Assembly: GCA_025617745.1 (NCBI GenBank)
Contig: CM046855.1
Location: 40,619,663-40,683,662, forward strand
Direction of reading: 5' to 3'
DNA: 64,000 nucleotides
Origin: Heliocidaris erythrogramma
Taxonomy: Eukaryota; Echinodermata; Echinoidea; Camarodonta; Echinometridae
The notes below the pieces were generated by a model. It did not search any database. It saw only the letters and a list, made by a program, of their open reading frames with translations, and was not told the origin of the DNA. This document shows, in pieces, positions 12,201 to 19,347 of the stretch (position 1 is the first letter of the stretch; each line of letters begins with the position of its first letter). A program made the translations under genes and the position numbers.

Positions 12201-15200
12201 GATGTTTGAGGAAAAACACTTCCGAAAACGGGACTCAGTGAGACGCCATTTTGCATGCTGTAACGTAATTGACGCATGCGCAGTAACGGGCTCTCTCATA
12301 TACGTAATCTCAGACGATATTACGTCGTATATTAGTGTCTGAATGCTCTCATATACATCCTATAATTAGCGCGAACTGTCAGATGAATCCAACACACAAT
12401 ATAAACACAATGCGCAAAGCCCACGCAAAGTTCGTACTGCACAAGGGAGAGACTCATATATATTCATGAGCTTCCCATGAAATCTGACCGCGAGGTCTGA
12501 ATGCTGCCAATTATCATATAATAGTAAGTTGTGTCTGAATGCTCTCATATCAATATGTCATATGAATATAGGATAACATGGTGTGTCTGAAAGGGCTGTA
12601 AGTCTTCTTGGTTCATAAGCAACCAGGTGGAACGTACCCATAAACTACAAACACATCCAGACCAACAAAGATTGCTATCGTAACTCAAGCTACCCCCAAA
12701 ACCATCCCAGTTTAGAACTCCCTGTAATCAAACATCAGATCTGCCCCAAAAGTATTTCTTTCAAGTCACTTTTGTTGAATACAAAATTCTAATCTGGCAA
12801 CTGCATACGTGAGGGACTGCACGTGGCAGTTGGTGGCAGTTGGTGCAGTACAGACAAGACAAGATTAACAAAACAGAGGGTCTTAAAACTTGAAGCATCC
12901 AACTACTAGTTGAATTTGTTTTAGCAGCATATCAAAGGGCATATCATAAATGATCCATCAGGAAAACAGAATTATTACTATATTTAAAATATATTCTACC
13001 ACATAAGACATTCATGAAAACCAGCATGAGCAGAATGGATAATTTAAAGGCATGTATGTAGATCAATGAAATTGTTTTTCATACTCTATAAAAGAAATTT
13101 TGTAGATGTATGTGAACATTTGTAAGGAATGATAAAATATACATTTACCCATAAGTATAAATGCTTGAAGGTTTTTGCTTGGTGACCCAGATTGTGATGA
13201 GACAAACTCCAAGAGATAGAACATCGAACAGTATGATGTAGGTGAATGCTGTCAAAGCTGAAAATAAAACATACAAAGGAACAAAATCACCAATCACTGG
13301 AAACTTTTTTCATGTGCAGTACAATTTTCTTTCCAATTTATTAAGTGATTTTCACAGTGAGAAGTACTAGCTATATACCTAAAAACTACAAAAAACTACA
13401 AAGTTATCAGAAGTATTTGTGATTTTCTTGAGCTGCACAAAATTGCATTTAAAATGAAAGTCGCTTTTGGTACACACTGCAAGATCCACCATACATGTAA
13501 CACACAGGAAAAAAAAAAAAACCAATTTTACCATATTTTGTAAATCAAGTCACATTCAAACATATTCGAGAGTGTTGGCAAAACCTTTTCGTCCTCTATA
13601 TCTTTGAGATTTATTCTAAAGAAGGCAAATTAGAGAAAGAAAGAGTGCAGAGATGACTAATCTTACCAATACTGTTCGTTGACTGACACCACAGCAGCAT
13701 AATAAGAATGCACAATGTTCCCATTAAACCCAGCATTAAGACTCTCTTAGCCTAGAAAAATAAAATAGACATGTGGTACATGAATTAAATTTCAAGTCTA
13801 AAAAAAAAAACATATGCCACACATTAGGACTTGCCATATTACTCTACTTATCATTTGAAAGCCAGGTGCATCACAATATGACAGACAGGAGCACTATGCA
13901 AGAAGGCCTATCAAATATTTTGTGAATGAAAGAAGCAAAATAAGTAAATAGACAATGGTGAAATAAGCTAGACTTTCTTTGAAATCTTTAGAACTACATG
14001 TATGTCACACATCAACACCAAATGAGATTGCAATAAAGCACTGAAAGATAACTCAGAACATTAGTAAAATCTCAATATTCTCAAACAAGTAGACAAGACA
14101 GATTGCCTAGTATGATATCATCATCACAAATAAAGGCATGATTTCAAAGGAATTTCACATCTCTCTCCCCACTCAGATTCTTACTTCTCTTGACCTAACA
14201 GAAAGTTGATTTGAATAAATAGAGAAAAATCCAACAAGCATAACACTGAAAATTTAATCAAAATAGGATGTAAAATAAGAAAGTTATGGTATTTTAAAGT
14301 TTCACTTAATTTCGCAAAATAGTTGTATGCACATCCTGCTCAGTATACAAATGAAGGAACCAGTGACGTCACCCACTCACCATTTCTTTTTTTATTTTAT
14401 TACATGAAATACGAAATATTTTAATTTTTCCTTGTTATAATGTGAAACAAGGTTCGATTCCTCGCTGAACATGTGTAATTGCCATTGTTGCAACCTATAC
14501 ACAATTCAATGAGAGCTTCCTAATTGTGAAATCTGCAGAAATTAAAATATTCTATATTTCACATAATAAAATACGAAAGAAATAGTGAGTGGGTGACGTC
14601 ACTGGTTCCCTCATTTCCATACTGAGCAGGATGTGCCTTAACTGTTTTGCGAAATTAAGCGAAACTTTAAAATACCATAACTTTCTTATTTTACATCCTA
14701 TTTTGATGAAATAGGATGCTTGTGCTTGTTGGATTTTTCTCTATTTATTCAAATCAACTTTTTGTTAGGGTGGACTTGGCCTTTAATAGACTGGTCTTAT
14801 TTTTACATGTATTTTGAAAAAAGTCTCTAAAACAACATTTTCCCATTATTAACAAGACCCGTTTATAAGTTTTTGAAAAATAAAAATGCAGGGGGCAAAA
14901 TGAAATGGAAAAAAAATTGTATGAAACATATTTCTGTATCGTGTAAAAAAAAAGACAAGCAACGAATGAGTACGCTTAAGGCTAGGGCCCTTTGTAACAA
15001 ACAGATAAGCAGCAGATAAGTACGCTTAGGGCTAGGGCCCTTTGTAACAAACAGATAAGCAGCAGATAAGTATGCTTAGGGCTAGGGCCCTTTGTAACAA
15101 ACAGATAAGCAGCAGATAAGTACACTTAGGGCTAGGGCCCTTTGTAACACATAGATAAGCAAGCTTAGGGCTAGGGCCCTTTGTAACACACAGATAAGCA

Positions 15201-18200
15201 GCAGATAAGTACGTTTAGGGCTAGGGCTTTTTGTAACAAACAGATAAGTAGCAGATAAGTACGCTTAGGGCTAGGGCCCTTTGTAACACACAGATACTTC
15301 TGTCTCGCCCCTACTTTCTATTCACTTACACTAAAAATAGTTTATCTTGCCATGGCGGTTTACGGCTTCATATACATGTACTACCGGTACTTACTCTATG
15401 TTCCTTTAGCACAGATCCTAACTCAGTCATCACTCTTGAGATCACACCATGTTGAGGTCTGGAGAAGGGCTGAATGGTACCATGGACAAAGTCACTGCCA
15501 CCATTTATTACTGCTATAGAACAAGGTGTTATAAACATGGTTAAATAATCATGGAATATAATATGGAGATGTGAATTGGTCTAGCATACCAGTCAGTTCT
15601 CTGTCTTCACTTACAAGTTGACTCTGATGGACTTAGATTTGAAAGAGTCGTGTCTTAAAGAGAAGGCCGAGTTCTGGGAAAGGTGAAAAATAATTTGTGA
15701 GCTTTCTAATTCCTTTCAGTTCGGACGAACATCATAATAGAAATGTATCCTGATAAGGATTGCTCTTCAAATGCCCTCAATTTTGAAATACAATGCAGGG
15801 ATGCCACTTACAACTGATAAAAAAGTAGGAAAAATCATCTAGAATGGGCCCTTGTGTACATAAAAAGTGGTTTTCTATGGCTAAAGATATGTTGAAAAAG
15901 TAGGAATTCCTACTTTTGTCTGAAAAGTGCCATCCCTGTACAATGAGAAATAGTTTGGGCCAAACATTCATGTCACATGTGTATGCAGTCACATATATCA
16001 ATTTCTGGGTGCAGTGCATGTGATTTTCAGCAAGATTCAGAAAATATCACTTTGGTGATTCCAAAAACTCACTGTACACACAAATTCTTTTTTAGACATG
16101 TTTAACCTTTCCCAATTTCTTTGGGACAGCTTCTTTCACAGTGTAATCGCATGACCAGAACTCAACTTTATCTCTAATGTTTTAGTCCACGGAAGGCTAG
16201 GGTGTGATGAATACAATGAGATCCAGCGTTATGCAGACCATATAATACGGCACTGAAACAAAAGAAGGCAGCCTAAATGAAATCTACTAGGTGTAAAAAA
16301 AAGTAGTGGACACTTGATGTTAATTACTCAAAATTATACCTCATATTTGACTGAGGTTCTTACATTATAAAGTTGAAGGATGTAAGATTTATTGGAACTA
16401 AGTTTTATTTCATTTTCTGAATACCTTTCTTAAAATATTGCTCTGAATATTTAATTAGATTTGTCACTTTTTGAAAATCAGGGCCACAAATCTGTGTGTA
16501 TCAGTAATTAATTCAGAACACAACAATTGCCATTGTCATTTTTGCAAACATATTGCTGTACGGTATCATTAATGATTCATGACTCTGGGTTAAAAAGGTG
16601 TTTTGGAATTTTAGCTGCAATGCACAATGGAATTTGGTGTATTCTGAAGTAATTACCGATACACACAGCTCTTGTAGCTTTGATTTATTACTATAAACAA
16701 ACATTTATTGAAGAACAGTAATTTTTATGTTATAGGTAGCTTAGCGAAATGTGGCGCGTTAAAAATCGGGAAAGACGCATATGACAAAATTATTCAAAAT
16801 CAAACTTTTATTTCATAGGTGCAGAACCAAAATATTAGGATGTAGAATTAGTATTTACCTCTTTGAACACTTTCAAGCAAAATAATATAAAAACTTTTAT
16901 TCAGATATGCCTGATTCTAATTTTAGAAGCACAGACAAAACTATAGTTTTATCAATTTTCCTCTTTGCGTCTTTCCCACATCTTTATGCGCCATTGCGTT
17001 TTGCTAGGCTACCTTTATACATTAAAACTTAAAATTTCTCCAAAGAGTGTGTGACCATTTACAAAACTGTATTGGTACATTTCTTTACTGTCATTTTGAA
17101 GAACATCAATTTACACATTACAAAAAAGTAGTTTTTTTTTTTTTAAACATTTGTATTCAAATAATTAATGTGTGAAATACAATTTTTTTTTTTTTTTACG
17201 TTGGTTTGCATACAAGAAATACTTGTTTGCACTCGTTACCAAGTTCCAATTTTCATGTTTGAAAGGTTTAAATGTATTTACTATTTTGCAAACTTGTAAA
17301 CAGAGTTTTCTTTTATTTTAATGACCATGGATTTGACAGTACTACATTCACCTAATGTATATACATCTTCTGTAAGATTTGTACAATACTTACTATACTG
17401 TCCTTTATTTGATATTTTTTATAATAACATAAGGCAAATCTAAGCTTTCAAGCTCAGTGTGATTCTTGACTTTTTTTTAATTATCTTACAAACTTTTGTA
17501 TTTGTTCAAAGTTATTAAAATCTTTAATCTCTTCCCACTGAAAACTAGAAAAGTCCATTGCCGCACAATGCGAATGTAACCCCCGGCATTGGCAGAGATT
17601 CGAAGGAGGGACAAAGAACCTCCCCTAATCTACAATGTGTGTAGATTAGAGTATAATGCATCTCTATAGAAAACTCGAAAGAAATCTGTCAAGAAATGTG
17701 ACCTCAGAGCGCACACAAGATATCCACTAAAATATGACCTTTGACCCTATGAAAGACGGAACACTGGAGGCAGCATCACCAAAAGCTGTAGAGGTCTAGA
17801 CTAATATATGATGGACCTCCATACAAAATCTGAAAAAAATCAGTCAACAAATGTGTCCTCCAGAATGCATGTAAGCAAAATATGACATTTGACCCTATAA
17901 AAAGTGGAACACTAGGGGCAGCATCAGCAAAAACTAAAGATGTGTAGATTTCACTAAGACACACCTCCATATAAAATTTGAAAGAAATCCATCAAGAAAT
18001 GTGGAAGTTAGAGCGCACAAAAGACATATGACCTTTGACCCTATAAAGGATGGAACAATGAGGGCAGCATCACCAAAAAGTAAAGATGTGTAGATTATAC
18101 CGAGTTACATCTCCATACTAAATTTGAAAGAAATTAATTACGAATTGTGGCCTGCAGAGTGCACTCACGCCATCCTCCAAAGTATGACCTTTGACCCTAT

Positions 18201-19347
18201 AAAAGACGGGACACTGGTGGCAGCATCACCAAAAACTATAGGTGCATAGATTTTACCAAGATACACTTCCATGCAAAATTTGAACGAAATCCGTCAAATG
18301 CAGAAGAGTGCATGAAATGGACAAATGACCTTTGACCCTATAAATGACGGAACAATGAGGGCAGCATCACCAAAACGTAAAGATGTGTAGATTATACCAA
18401 GATACATCTCCATACAAAATTTGAAAGAAATCCATCCAGGAATATGGCCTGGACGCGCAGTAGTGCTTCAACATGGGAGAAAAGATTGTTCGCGATCGTC
18501 CGCGATATATTATATTCTTGCCTTTTCTTCATTGGAAAATATTCAAATCGTAAAATTCATCCTCCTTCACACAAATTTATGATTTTTTATTGCATTTTAA
18601 GTAAGGTTTAGGAGATTATCTTACGTGGTATTTGTAATATTTTTACCGAAATACGATGAAACAACAAATTTATTTGACTGCATTTGTGTCAGGAACTCCG
18701 CAGCTAAGCTGCGACCTACATACGCGTGCGTTCATTATGTATTCCGTTTGCCTCGATTCATCTGCGATAACCCCGCTGACATTATGTCAAAAACAGGGGT
18801 TAATCTTGGAATTTAATTTGGAAGTTAATTTATGTCGATCTGCGATTTCTAATTTAGATGTGTAGGGTGAGGGCCCGCGGAGAGGTACTCGACTACGGTG
18901 ACTGTCTATGGAATTGGGAGGCTTCCGTCTGTCTTACTCTGGAATGGAGGAGAGCCTCGAAAGTCAAAAAATGTTACAAAAAAAACTCCTCCAAACAGAC
19001 AGATTTTTCTGTCTAGTCTAACTAACTGTTAACATCTAATTATTCATGGTGGTCATAAGTACAAGTTTGCCGACATCCCATTCAAACGCATGTAATAATT
19101 AAAATTAACATGAGTATCAATGGGATGTCGTCTAAACTTAAAAAGTTAGGCATTAGGGCCTAGGCGTCTCTTGCTCACCCGCATTATCGTGCCCGCGCAA
19201 GTGGCCATGTCCATGTTGTCTGTACGCCCCAGCTGTTGGGGATGCCTGTCCATACCGGTGGCCTCGCTTGCCCACCTCCGCGTCCACGTCCATCGACGTA
19301 TCGAAAGCATCAATGTCTATCATTTGACTCCCGTAATCTAGAGCCAT
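1..19347 (-). CDS. SLC30A6: SLC30A6 (ZnT6) zinc transporter, 10 coding exons, 3' end outside window
   Basis: This is a cation-diffusion-facilitator family zinc transporter subunit. In vertebrates ZnT6 acts in the early secretory pathway as a partner of ZnT5. Exons read on the minus strand: 19347-19179, 15510-15395, 13751-13667, 13257-13149, 7025-6945, 6236-6057, 4795-4676, 2592-2442, 963-850, 286-1. All junctions have GT/AG and matching phases. Recognised ZnT6 blocks include WCQSTNSIALTAFTY, KPSSIYTYGYERFEVLAV, SWLQEHFADI, PMSVYSG with LLQTTP, GQLDKCLRE and EHFWTLSFGQLAGS. The hydrophobic stretches fit the six membrane segments of the family. The C-terminal serine/threonine/proline-rich tail is cut by the window edge. 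The first exon adds a histidine- and glycine-rich N-terminus that I do not know from the human protein. A 5-kb DIRS retrotransposon lies in the intron 7026-13148. Identity rests on recalled human ZnT6 sequence, not on a search. Confidence 0.93.
287..849. other. SLC30A6 intron, AT-rich, no feature recognised
   Basis: Between the last two exons. I see no ORF with family character, no clear inverted repeat and no tandem array. Confidence 0.6.
850..963 (-). CDS. SLC30A6: SLC30A6 coding exon 9
   Basis: Encodes ASTLDGVLEFRSEHFWTLSF and GQLAGSLNVRVRRDADEQ, the start of the cytosolic C-terminal domain. It matches STLDGVLEVRNEHFWTLGFG of human ZnT6. Length 114 nt, phase 0 at both ends. Confidence 0.95.
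1030..1567. mobile_element. MITE with TA target duplication, pogo/Tc1-like ends
   Basis: Ends are CAGGGGAAACTC and its perfect complement, each flanked by TA (1028-1029 and 1568-1569). The sub-terminal regions repeat TATAACGAG several times on both sides. It is 538 bp with no transposase, so it is non-autonomous. The superfamily is inferred from the TA duplication and CAG start. Confidence 0.85.
1713..1889. mobile_element. 177-bp MITE with 17-bp perfect inverted ends
   Basis: The ends AAGCCAGTTCGTAATTA and TAATTACGAACTGGCTT are perfect complements. A second inner pair (aaaggtca / tgacctt) is also visible. No coding capacity. It lies in an SLC30A6 intron. Confidence 0.8.
2442..2592 (-). CDS. 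SLC30A6: SLC30A6 coding exon 8
   Basis: Encodes NFHMADPIAALCIAMMTVGT, MFPMSVYSGTILLQTTPAH and GQLDKCLRE. This is nearly the same as the human block GTMYPMSVYSGKVLLQTTPP. Acceptor ttcctcag, donor GAG|GTATGT. Confidence 0.95.
2661..3662. mobile_element. Inverted-repeat element with about five tandem units carrying DR1-like motifs
   Basis: The left end reads tatgcctccgcc. The right end is a stem around accttcggtgggcggaggca, preceded by about six GGAC units (3583-3610). Between them are about five units of roughly 175 bp containing ccaaaatctaatcagttc and ctgaccttt. The same family recurs in reverse at 63,057. Confidence 0.8.
3854..4416. mobile_element. TTAA-type MITE, family A, copy 1
   Basis: Starts TTAAAGGGAAATCCAGCC and ends TTGGATTGCCCTTTAA. 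The inverted arms continue inward (agcaataagaaagttatgaa against the complementary cataactttcttattcc). About 560 bp, no ORF. Copy 2 is at 62,128. Confidence 0.85.
4676..4795 (-). CDS. SLC30A6: SLC30A6 coding exon 7
   Basis: Encodes FCTVVPGLDHLLLPRVNPFI and then a hydrophobic helix ending FLVDM. The acceptor ctttag is preferred to a nearer AG because it keeps the frame. It matches IIPGLSSIFLPRMNPFVLID of human ZnT6. Confidence 0.9.
5435..5888 (-). mobile_element. tRNA-derived SINE with 12-bp internal minisatellite
   Basis: The minus strand has an A-box-like tgtgctagtgg (5869-5879) and a good B box, GGTTCGAGTCCC, within 5821-5835. A body shared with the copy at 51,545 follows (acgtcctttggcaag). 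The 3' end runs into an AT-rich tail with ttattattattat. Bases 5627-5732 are about nine copies of a 12-bp unit (cacaaggacagt). The tRNA-like head has no proper anticodon arm, so this is a SINE. Confidence 0.8.
5627..5732. repeat. 12-bp minisatellite (acagtcacaagg)n
   Basis: Nine near-identical copies with almost no divergence. They create a spurious Gly-Gln-Ser-Gln reading frame. Confidence 0.9.
6057..6236 (-). CDS. SLC30A6: SLC30A6 coding exon 6
   Basis: Encodes STERIIQPVDIHTGRLMLGA and, further on, SKSSWLQEHFADICR. This corresponds to the HTGRLLVG and SWLQEHVADLSRS blocks of ZnT6. Donor is CGGAG|GTGAGG. Phase 2 out joins the next exon to give S-F-C-T, parallel to human S-L-C-G. Confidence 0.92.
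6945..7025 (-). CDS. SLC30A6: SLC30A6 coding exon 5
   Basis: Encodes YERFEVLAVFSTTMLAIFGS followed by IFIMKE, matching ZnT6 FERLEVLAVFASTVLAQLGA. The intron between this exon and the one at 13149 holds the DIRS element. Confidence 0.92.
7416..7456. repeat. DIRS inverted terminal repeat, left copy
   Basis: 41 bp, perfectly complementary to 12267-12307. It contains gagagagcccgttactgcgc near its centre. Confidence 0.92.
7541..7652. repeat. DIRS internal complementary region
   Basis: Bases 7541-7612 are the exact complement of the left end (7350-7421, 72 bp). Bases 7622-7652 are the complement of the right end (about 12295-12325). Nine bases separate the two parts, like a copy of a circle junction. 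Confidence 0.92.
7818..8687 (-). CDS. DIRS tyrosine recombinase
   Basis: This is 289 residues from the first ATG. The frame is open upstream to 8804 and includes SSWRKSTKKQYATY, the usual start of the core-binding domain, so the true protein probably begins upstream without this ATG. Catalytic residues are all present: Arg in TSAQRVQTL, the HxxR box in KAHSTRAAS, and the tyrosine in RIFYNKP near the C-terminus. It integrates the circular DNA intermediate in this class. No stop codon interrupts it. Confidence 0.92.
   Translation of the reverse strand: MRKWQCFCEIFGLDHLNADVTAVLDFLSKLYYNDNAGYNVLNCARSALSSFLILLDTPHSVGTHPLIKRFMRGVFQLRPPTARYKEIWDVSNVFNYLRSFSPASSLTLKELTLKLCMIIALTSAQRVQTLHFMHLDKMSLSNSAVTFHFEELLKQSKPGNLDTSVTLDAYPPDRRLCVVRYLKYYIKRTKSIRGAERRLFISFKKPHKKVSSQTISRWLKYVMSSAGIDTAKYKAHSTRAASTSAAKNSDLPVSAILNQAGWSNEKTFRIFYNKPMDGGRTFSQAVLNQ
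8771..9598 (-). CDS. DIRS RNase H and methyltransferase-like domains (pol, 3' part)
   Basis: The frame opens around 9598, one frame off from the RT. RNase H residues are visible: TDASGIGWGA, the glutamate in NYLETRAALLG, and RIDNVTAVSYINS. The C-terminal domain has IDLFASRLN, SWLPDPEA, YAFPPF and VVPNWPTQAWFP. This is the pattern of the Dam-like domain found at the end of DIRS pol proteins. The usual D/N before PP is F here. The frame ends with a stop at 8771, overlapping the open recombinase frame. Confidence 0.88.
   Translation of the reverse strand, partial: QSTPQYEIRTDASGIGWGATDLITSTGGRWNSIELLFAQNNRINYLETRAALLGLKSLCSELRSTHILVRIDNVTAVSYINSMGGTRSDDCNKAARDLWMWCRDRDIWVTAAYLPGKLNTQADKMSRSFNDNTEWMLNRDSFQQIVHHFGLPKIDLFASRLNKQLENYVSWLPDPEAVAVDAFTLHWKGLEFYAFPPFCLVTKCLQKINEDNATGILVVPNWPTQAWFPLLKKMTVGKPMFLSRSPSLLTQPISNEPHPLHSRLDLICCRLSPNP
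9561..10817 (-). CDS. DIRS reverse transcriptase (pol, 5' part)
   Basis: The RT fingers and palm motifs are in order: RPKKNGDLRLILDLSDLNKY, ASVDLQDAYYSVPIH, FKALPNGLCSAPRLFTKIL, the catalytic VSYLDDLLII and FLGFILNSEK. The first codon at 10817 is GTG, so the true start is unclear. The frame overlaps gag by 109 bases and may be reached by frameshifting or internal initiation. The frame ends in a stop at 9561, just after shifting out of the RNase H frame. The RT continues functionally into the 9598-8771 frame. Confidence 0.92.
   Translation of the reverse strand: MAGSTGSAFRQPPTEAAETTCLRATCTTQTRSQDKVIPDEVRNSPFTCPSSRPTVGGRLKEFYENWCEITSDCSILNAVQGYKIEFDSAKLPPSQNYPPFTFKCSEEEEKALSNEIQKLCGKDVIEPCQSEKGEFVSNIFSRPKKNGDLRLILDLSDLNKYLPYQHFKMENVHTARQLITQNSFLASVDLQDAYYSVPIHKDHKKYLKFLWQGQYWQFKALPNGLCSAPRLFTKILKPLLAGLRKQGHMVVSYLDDLLIIADSKSDSEKAVEAVVESFTKLGFLIHPEKSVLTPVKEITFLGFILNSEKMIMTLPEEKIQNIKDLCLELLQTQNPSIRHVAKVIGKIVAALPATRYGPLFYRALEKDKIVSLKQNRGHFDRKMALSPEAKSELWWWLDNVQLTFSEAVDTTIRNSHRC
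10709..12097 (-). CDS. DIRS gag-like protein
   Basis: This is the first ORF of the element, 462 residues from the ATG at 12097; the frame is open a little further upstream without ATG. The N-terminal half is Ser/Lys/Pro-rich and hydrophilic. An acidic stretch near residues 155-185 follows, then a more structured region with CNANFEINCLRKEF. The C-terminus is Gln/His/Arg-rich and basic (QHQYHPYNRGSG), suited to nucleic-acid binding. No CCHC zinc knuckle is seen. It overlaps the start of the RT frame by about 109 bases. Function is inferred from position. Confidence 0.8.
   Translation of the reverse strand: MDKSTSKSSGGKPLQVVPPHRQLMSLHPSQAATGGGQPEAQSATTAMERSDKPAKPAKPKARSNGSVNKTVKQKSASTGQSSDVLVRMNKLEDMMSQVLQALPPRVENSPQITDVMVRASDRHGRGFLPSSSQPRVDVTPVGPTGICGQPDLPDYCDSPDLDELESGQIDDSHDREIADCDFHDETFVPPIAAKFALSTDIGEPVDGIAESTTYLLSHQLEQKVLVDTAARYPLPSNCRFLDAPKVNPAIWDNLPTHTKTKDLRLQKVQKSLTRGLNAFVHTLSSAEITESQQDALALLCNANFEINCLRKEFIRPDLNSRYRHLCKPTMPVTDLLFGNLSKQVKELNEEQKATAGVIKGPRKSHAQQHQYHPYNRGSGQSTRKSNTSAPVTSTYSKAGWKRTAAPATATRPQSDNADMPFLGQRSRWQDRQAPPFDNHQQRQQKQPAYVPRAQHKQGHRTK
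12267..12307. repeat. DIRS inverted terminal repeat, right copy
   Basis: Perfect complement of 7416-7456. The DIRS transcript probably starts near this end, since gag begins about 170 bases inward. Confidence 0.92.
13149..13257 (-). CDS. SLC30A6: SLC30A6 coding exon 4 (second membrane segment)
   Basis: Encodes ALTAFTYIILFDVLSLGVCL and then WVTKQKPSSIYTYG. This matches TM2 and the KPSPVYSFG loop of human ZnT6. Acceptor ttttcag, donor TATGG|GTAAAT. Confidence 0.93.
13667..13751 (-). CDS. SLC30A6: SLC30A6 coding exon 3 (first membrane segment)
   Basis: Encodes AKRVLMLGLMGTLCILIML followed by LWCQSTNSI, a hydrophobic helix matching TM1 of ZnT6. Acceptor tttctag, donor ATTG|GTAAGA, phase 0 in and 1 out. 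Confidence 0.92.
14175..14786. mobile_element. Long-armed foldback MITE, TTAA type
   Basis: The left arm (about 14195-14400) and right arm (about 14560-14775) are complementary over roughly 200 bp. Shared blocks include agaaagttatggtatttt and gtgacgtcac. The right end is ggcctttaa; the left end is eroded. No ORF. Confidence 0.85.
14975..15296. repeat. 50-bp minisatellite with paired GATA motifs
   Basis: About seven units, period 50 (one shortened to 39). Each has gctagggccctttgtaacaa and then cagataagcagcagataag. Each unit therefore carries two AGATAAG sites nine bases apart. It lies about 100 bases from SLC30A6 exon 2. Confidence 0.9.
15395..15510 (-). CDS. SLC30A6: SLC30A6 coding exon 2
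   Basis: Encodes INGGSDFVHGTIQPFSRPQ and then a basic segment ending LKEHR. GTIQPFSRPQ aligns with the start of human ZnT6 (GTIHLFRKPQ). Acceptor is tatagcag, donor AGA|GTAAGT. Confidence 0.9.
15655..16177. mobile_element. TTAA-type MITE, family B, copy 1
   Basis: Left end TTAAAGAGAAGGCCGAGTTC; right end gaccagaactcaactttatc. Related copies are at 26,385 and 30,677, with a lone end near 24,887. No ORF. Confidence 0.8.
16178..16734. other. SLC30A6 intron 1, AT-rich, nothing recognised
   Basis: Short open frames only, with no family character. Confidence 0.5.
16735..17013. mobile_element. 279-bp MITE
   Basis: The ends ggtagcttagcgaaatg and cgttttgctaggctacc are inverted and imperfect. Inner copies of gggaaagacgca and its complement strengthen the pairing. 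Flanks ttata on both sides could be a target duplication. Confidence 0.7.
17574..18450. mobile_element. CCCCCGGC-ended element with tandem DR1-like units, truncated copy
   Basis: The left end (acaatgcgaatg then acccccggcattggcag) matches the left end of the element at 37,981. About five units of roughly 150 bp contain tgacctttgaccctat and ggcagcatcaccaaaa. The right inverted end is missing. Confidence 0.8.
18451..19178. other. SLC30A6 intron 1 proximal part, small inverted repeat
   Basis: Bases 19063-19082 and 19119-19139 are near-perfect complements around gacatcccatt, a 77-bp hairpin just downstream of the first exon. Otherwise nothing is recognised. Confidence 0.5.
19179..19347 (-). CDS. 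SLC30A6: SLC30A6 coding exon 1 (His-rich N-terminus)
   Basis: The first ATG in frame is at 19347, in a good context (gatATGG). The exon encodes MALDYGSQMIDIDAF at the start and HGHGHLRGHDN near its end. It closes at GCGG|GTGAGC with one leftover base, exactly the phase the next exon (ending 15510) needs. The frame is also open upstream to at least 19377, but without an ATG there. Assignment depends on phase, donor quality and position rather than homology, so it is less certain than the other exons. Confidence 0.7.

Larger units (their letters stand above)
7350..12325 (-). mobile_element. DIRS-type tyrosine-recombinase retrotransposon, nearly complete
   Basis: Minus-strand order is gag, reverse transcriptase, RNase H, methyltransferase-like domain, tyrosine recombinase. 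There is no integrase or LTR. A perfect 41-bp inverted terminal repeat (7416-7456 and 12267-12307) and an internal complementary region (7541-7652) reproduce the DIRS1 plan, in which the internal region mirrors both ends. The 5.0-kb element sits in sense orientation in an SLC30A6 intron. The gag and recombinase frames are open; pol has one frameshift near 9,598. An 18-bp direct repeat flanks or overlaps the ends (7336-7353 and 12326-12343). Open frames suggest a fairly recent insertion. Confidence 0.93.
7199..12598. mobile_element. Possible host MITE split by the DIRS insertion
   Basis: The outer ends are ctttcagac and gtctgaaag. Sub-terminal copies of gtgtctgaatgctct occur near 7238, 12335 and 12532 on both sides of the DIRS element. 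This suggests the DIRS element landed in an older small inverted-repeat element. The ends are short and diverged. Confidence 0.45.

Noticed and set aside
14975..15296. Regular repeats resembling a CRISPR array
   Set aside because: The spacers are also repeated, there are no cas genes, and the context is a eukaryotic intron. It is a minisatellite.
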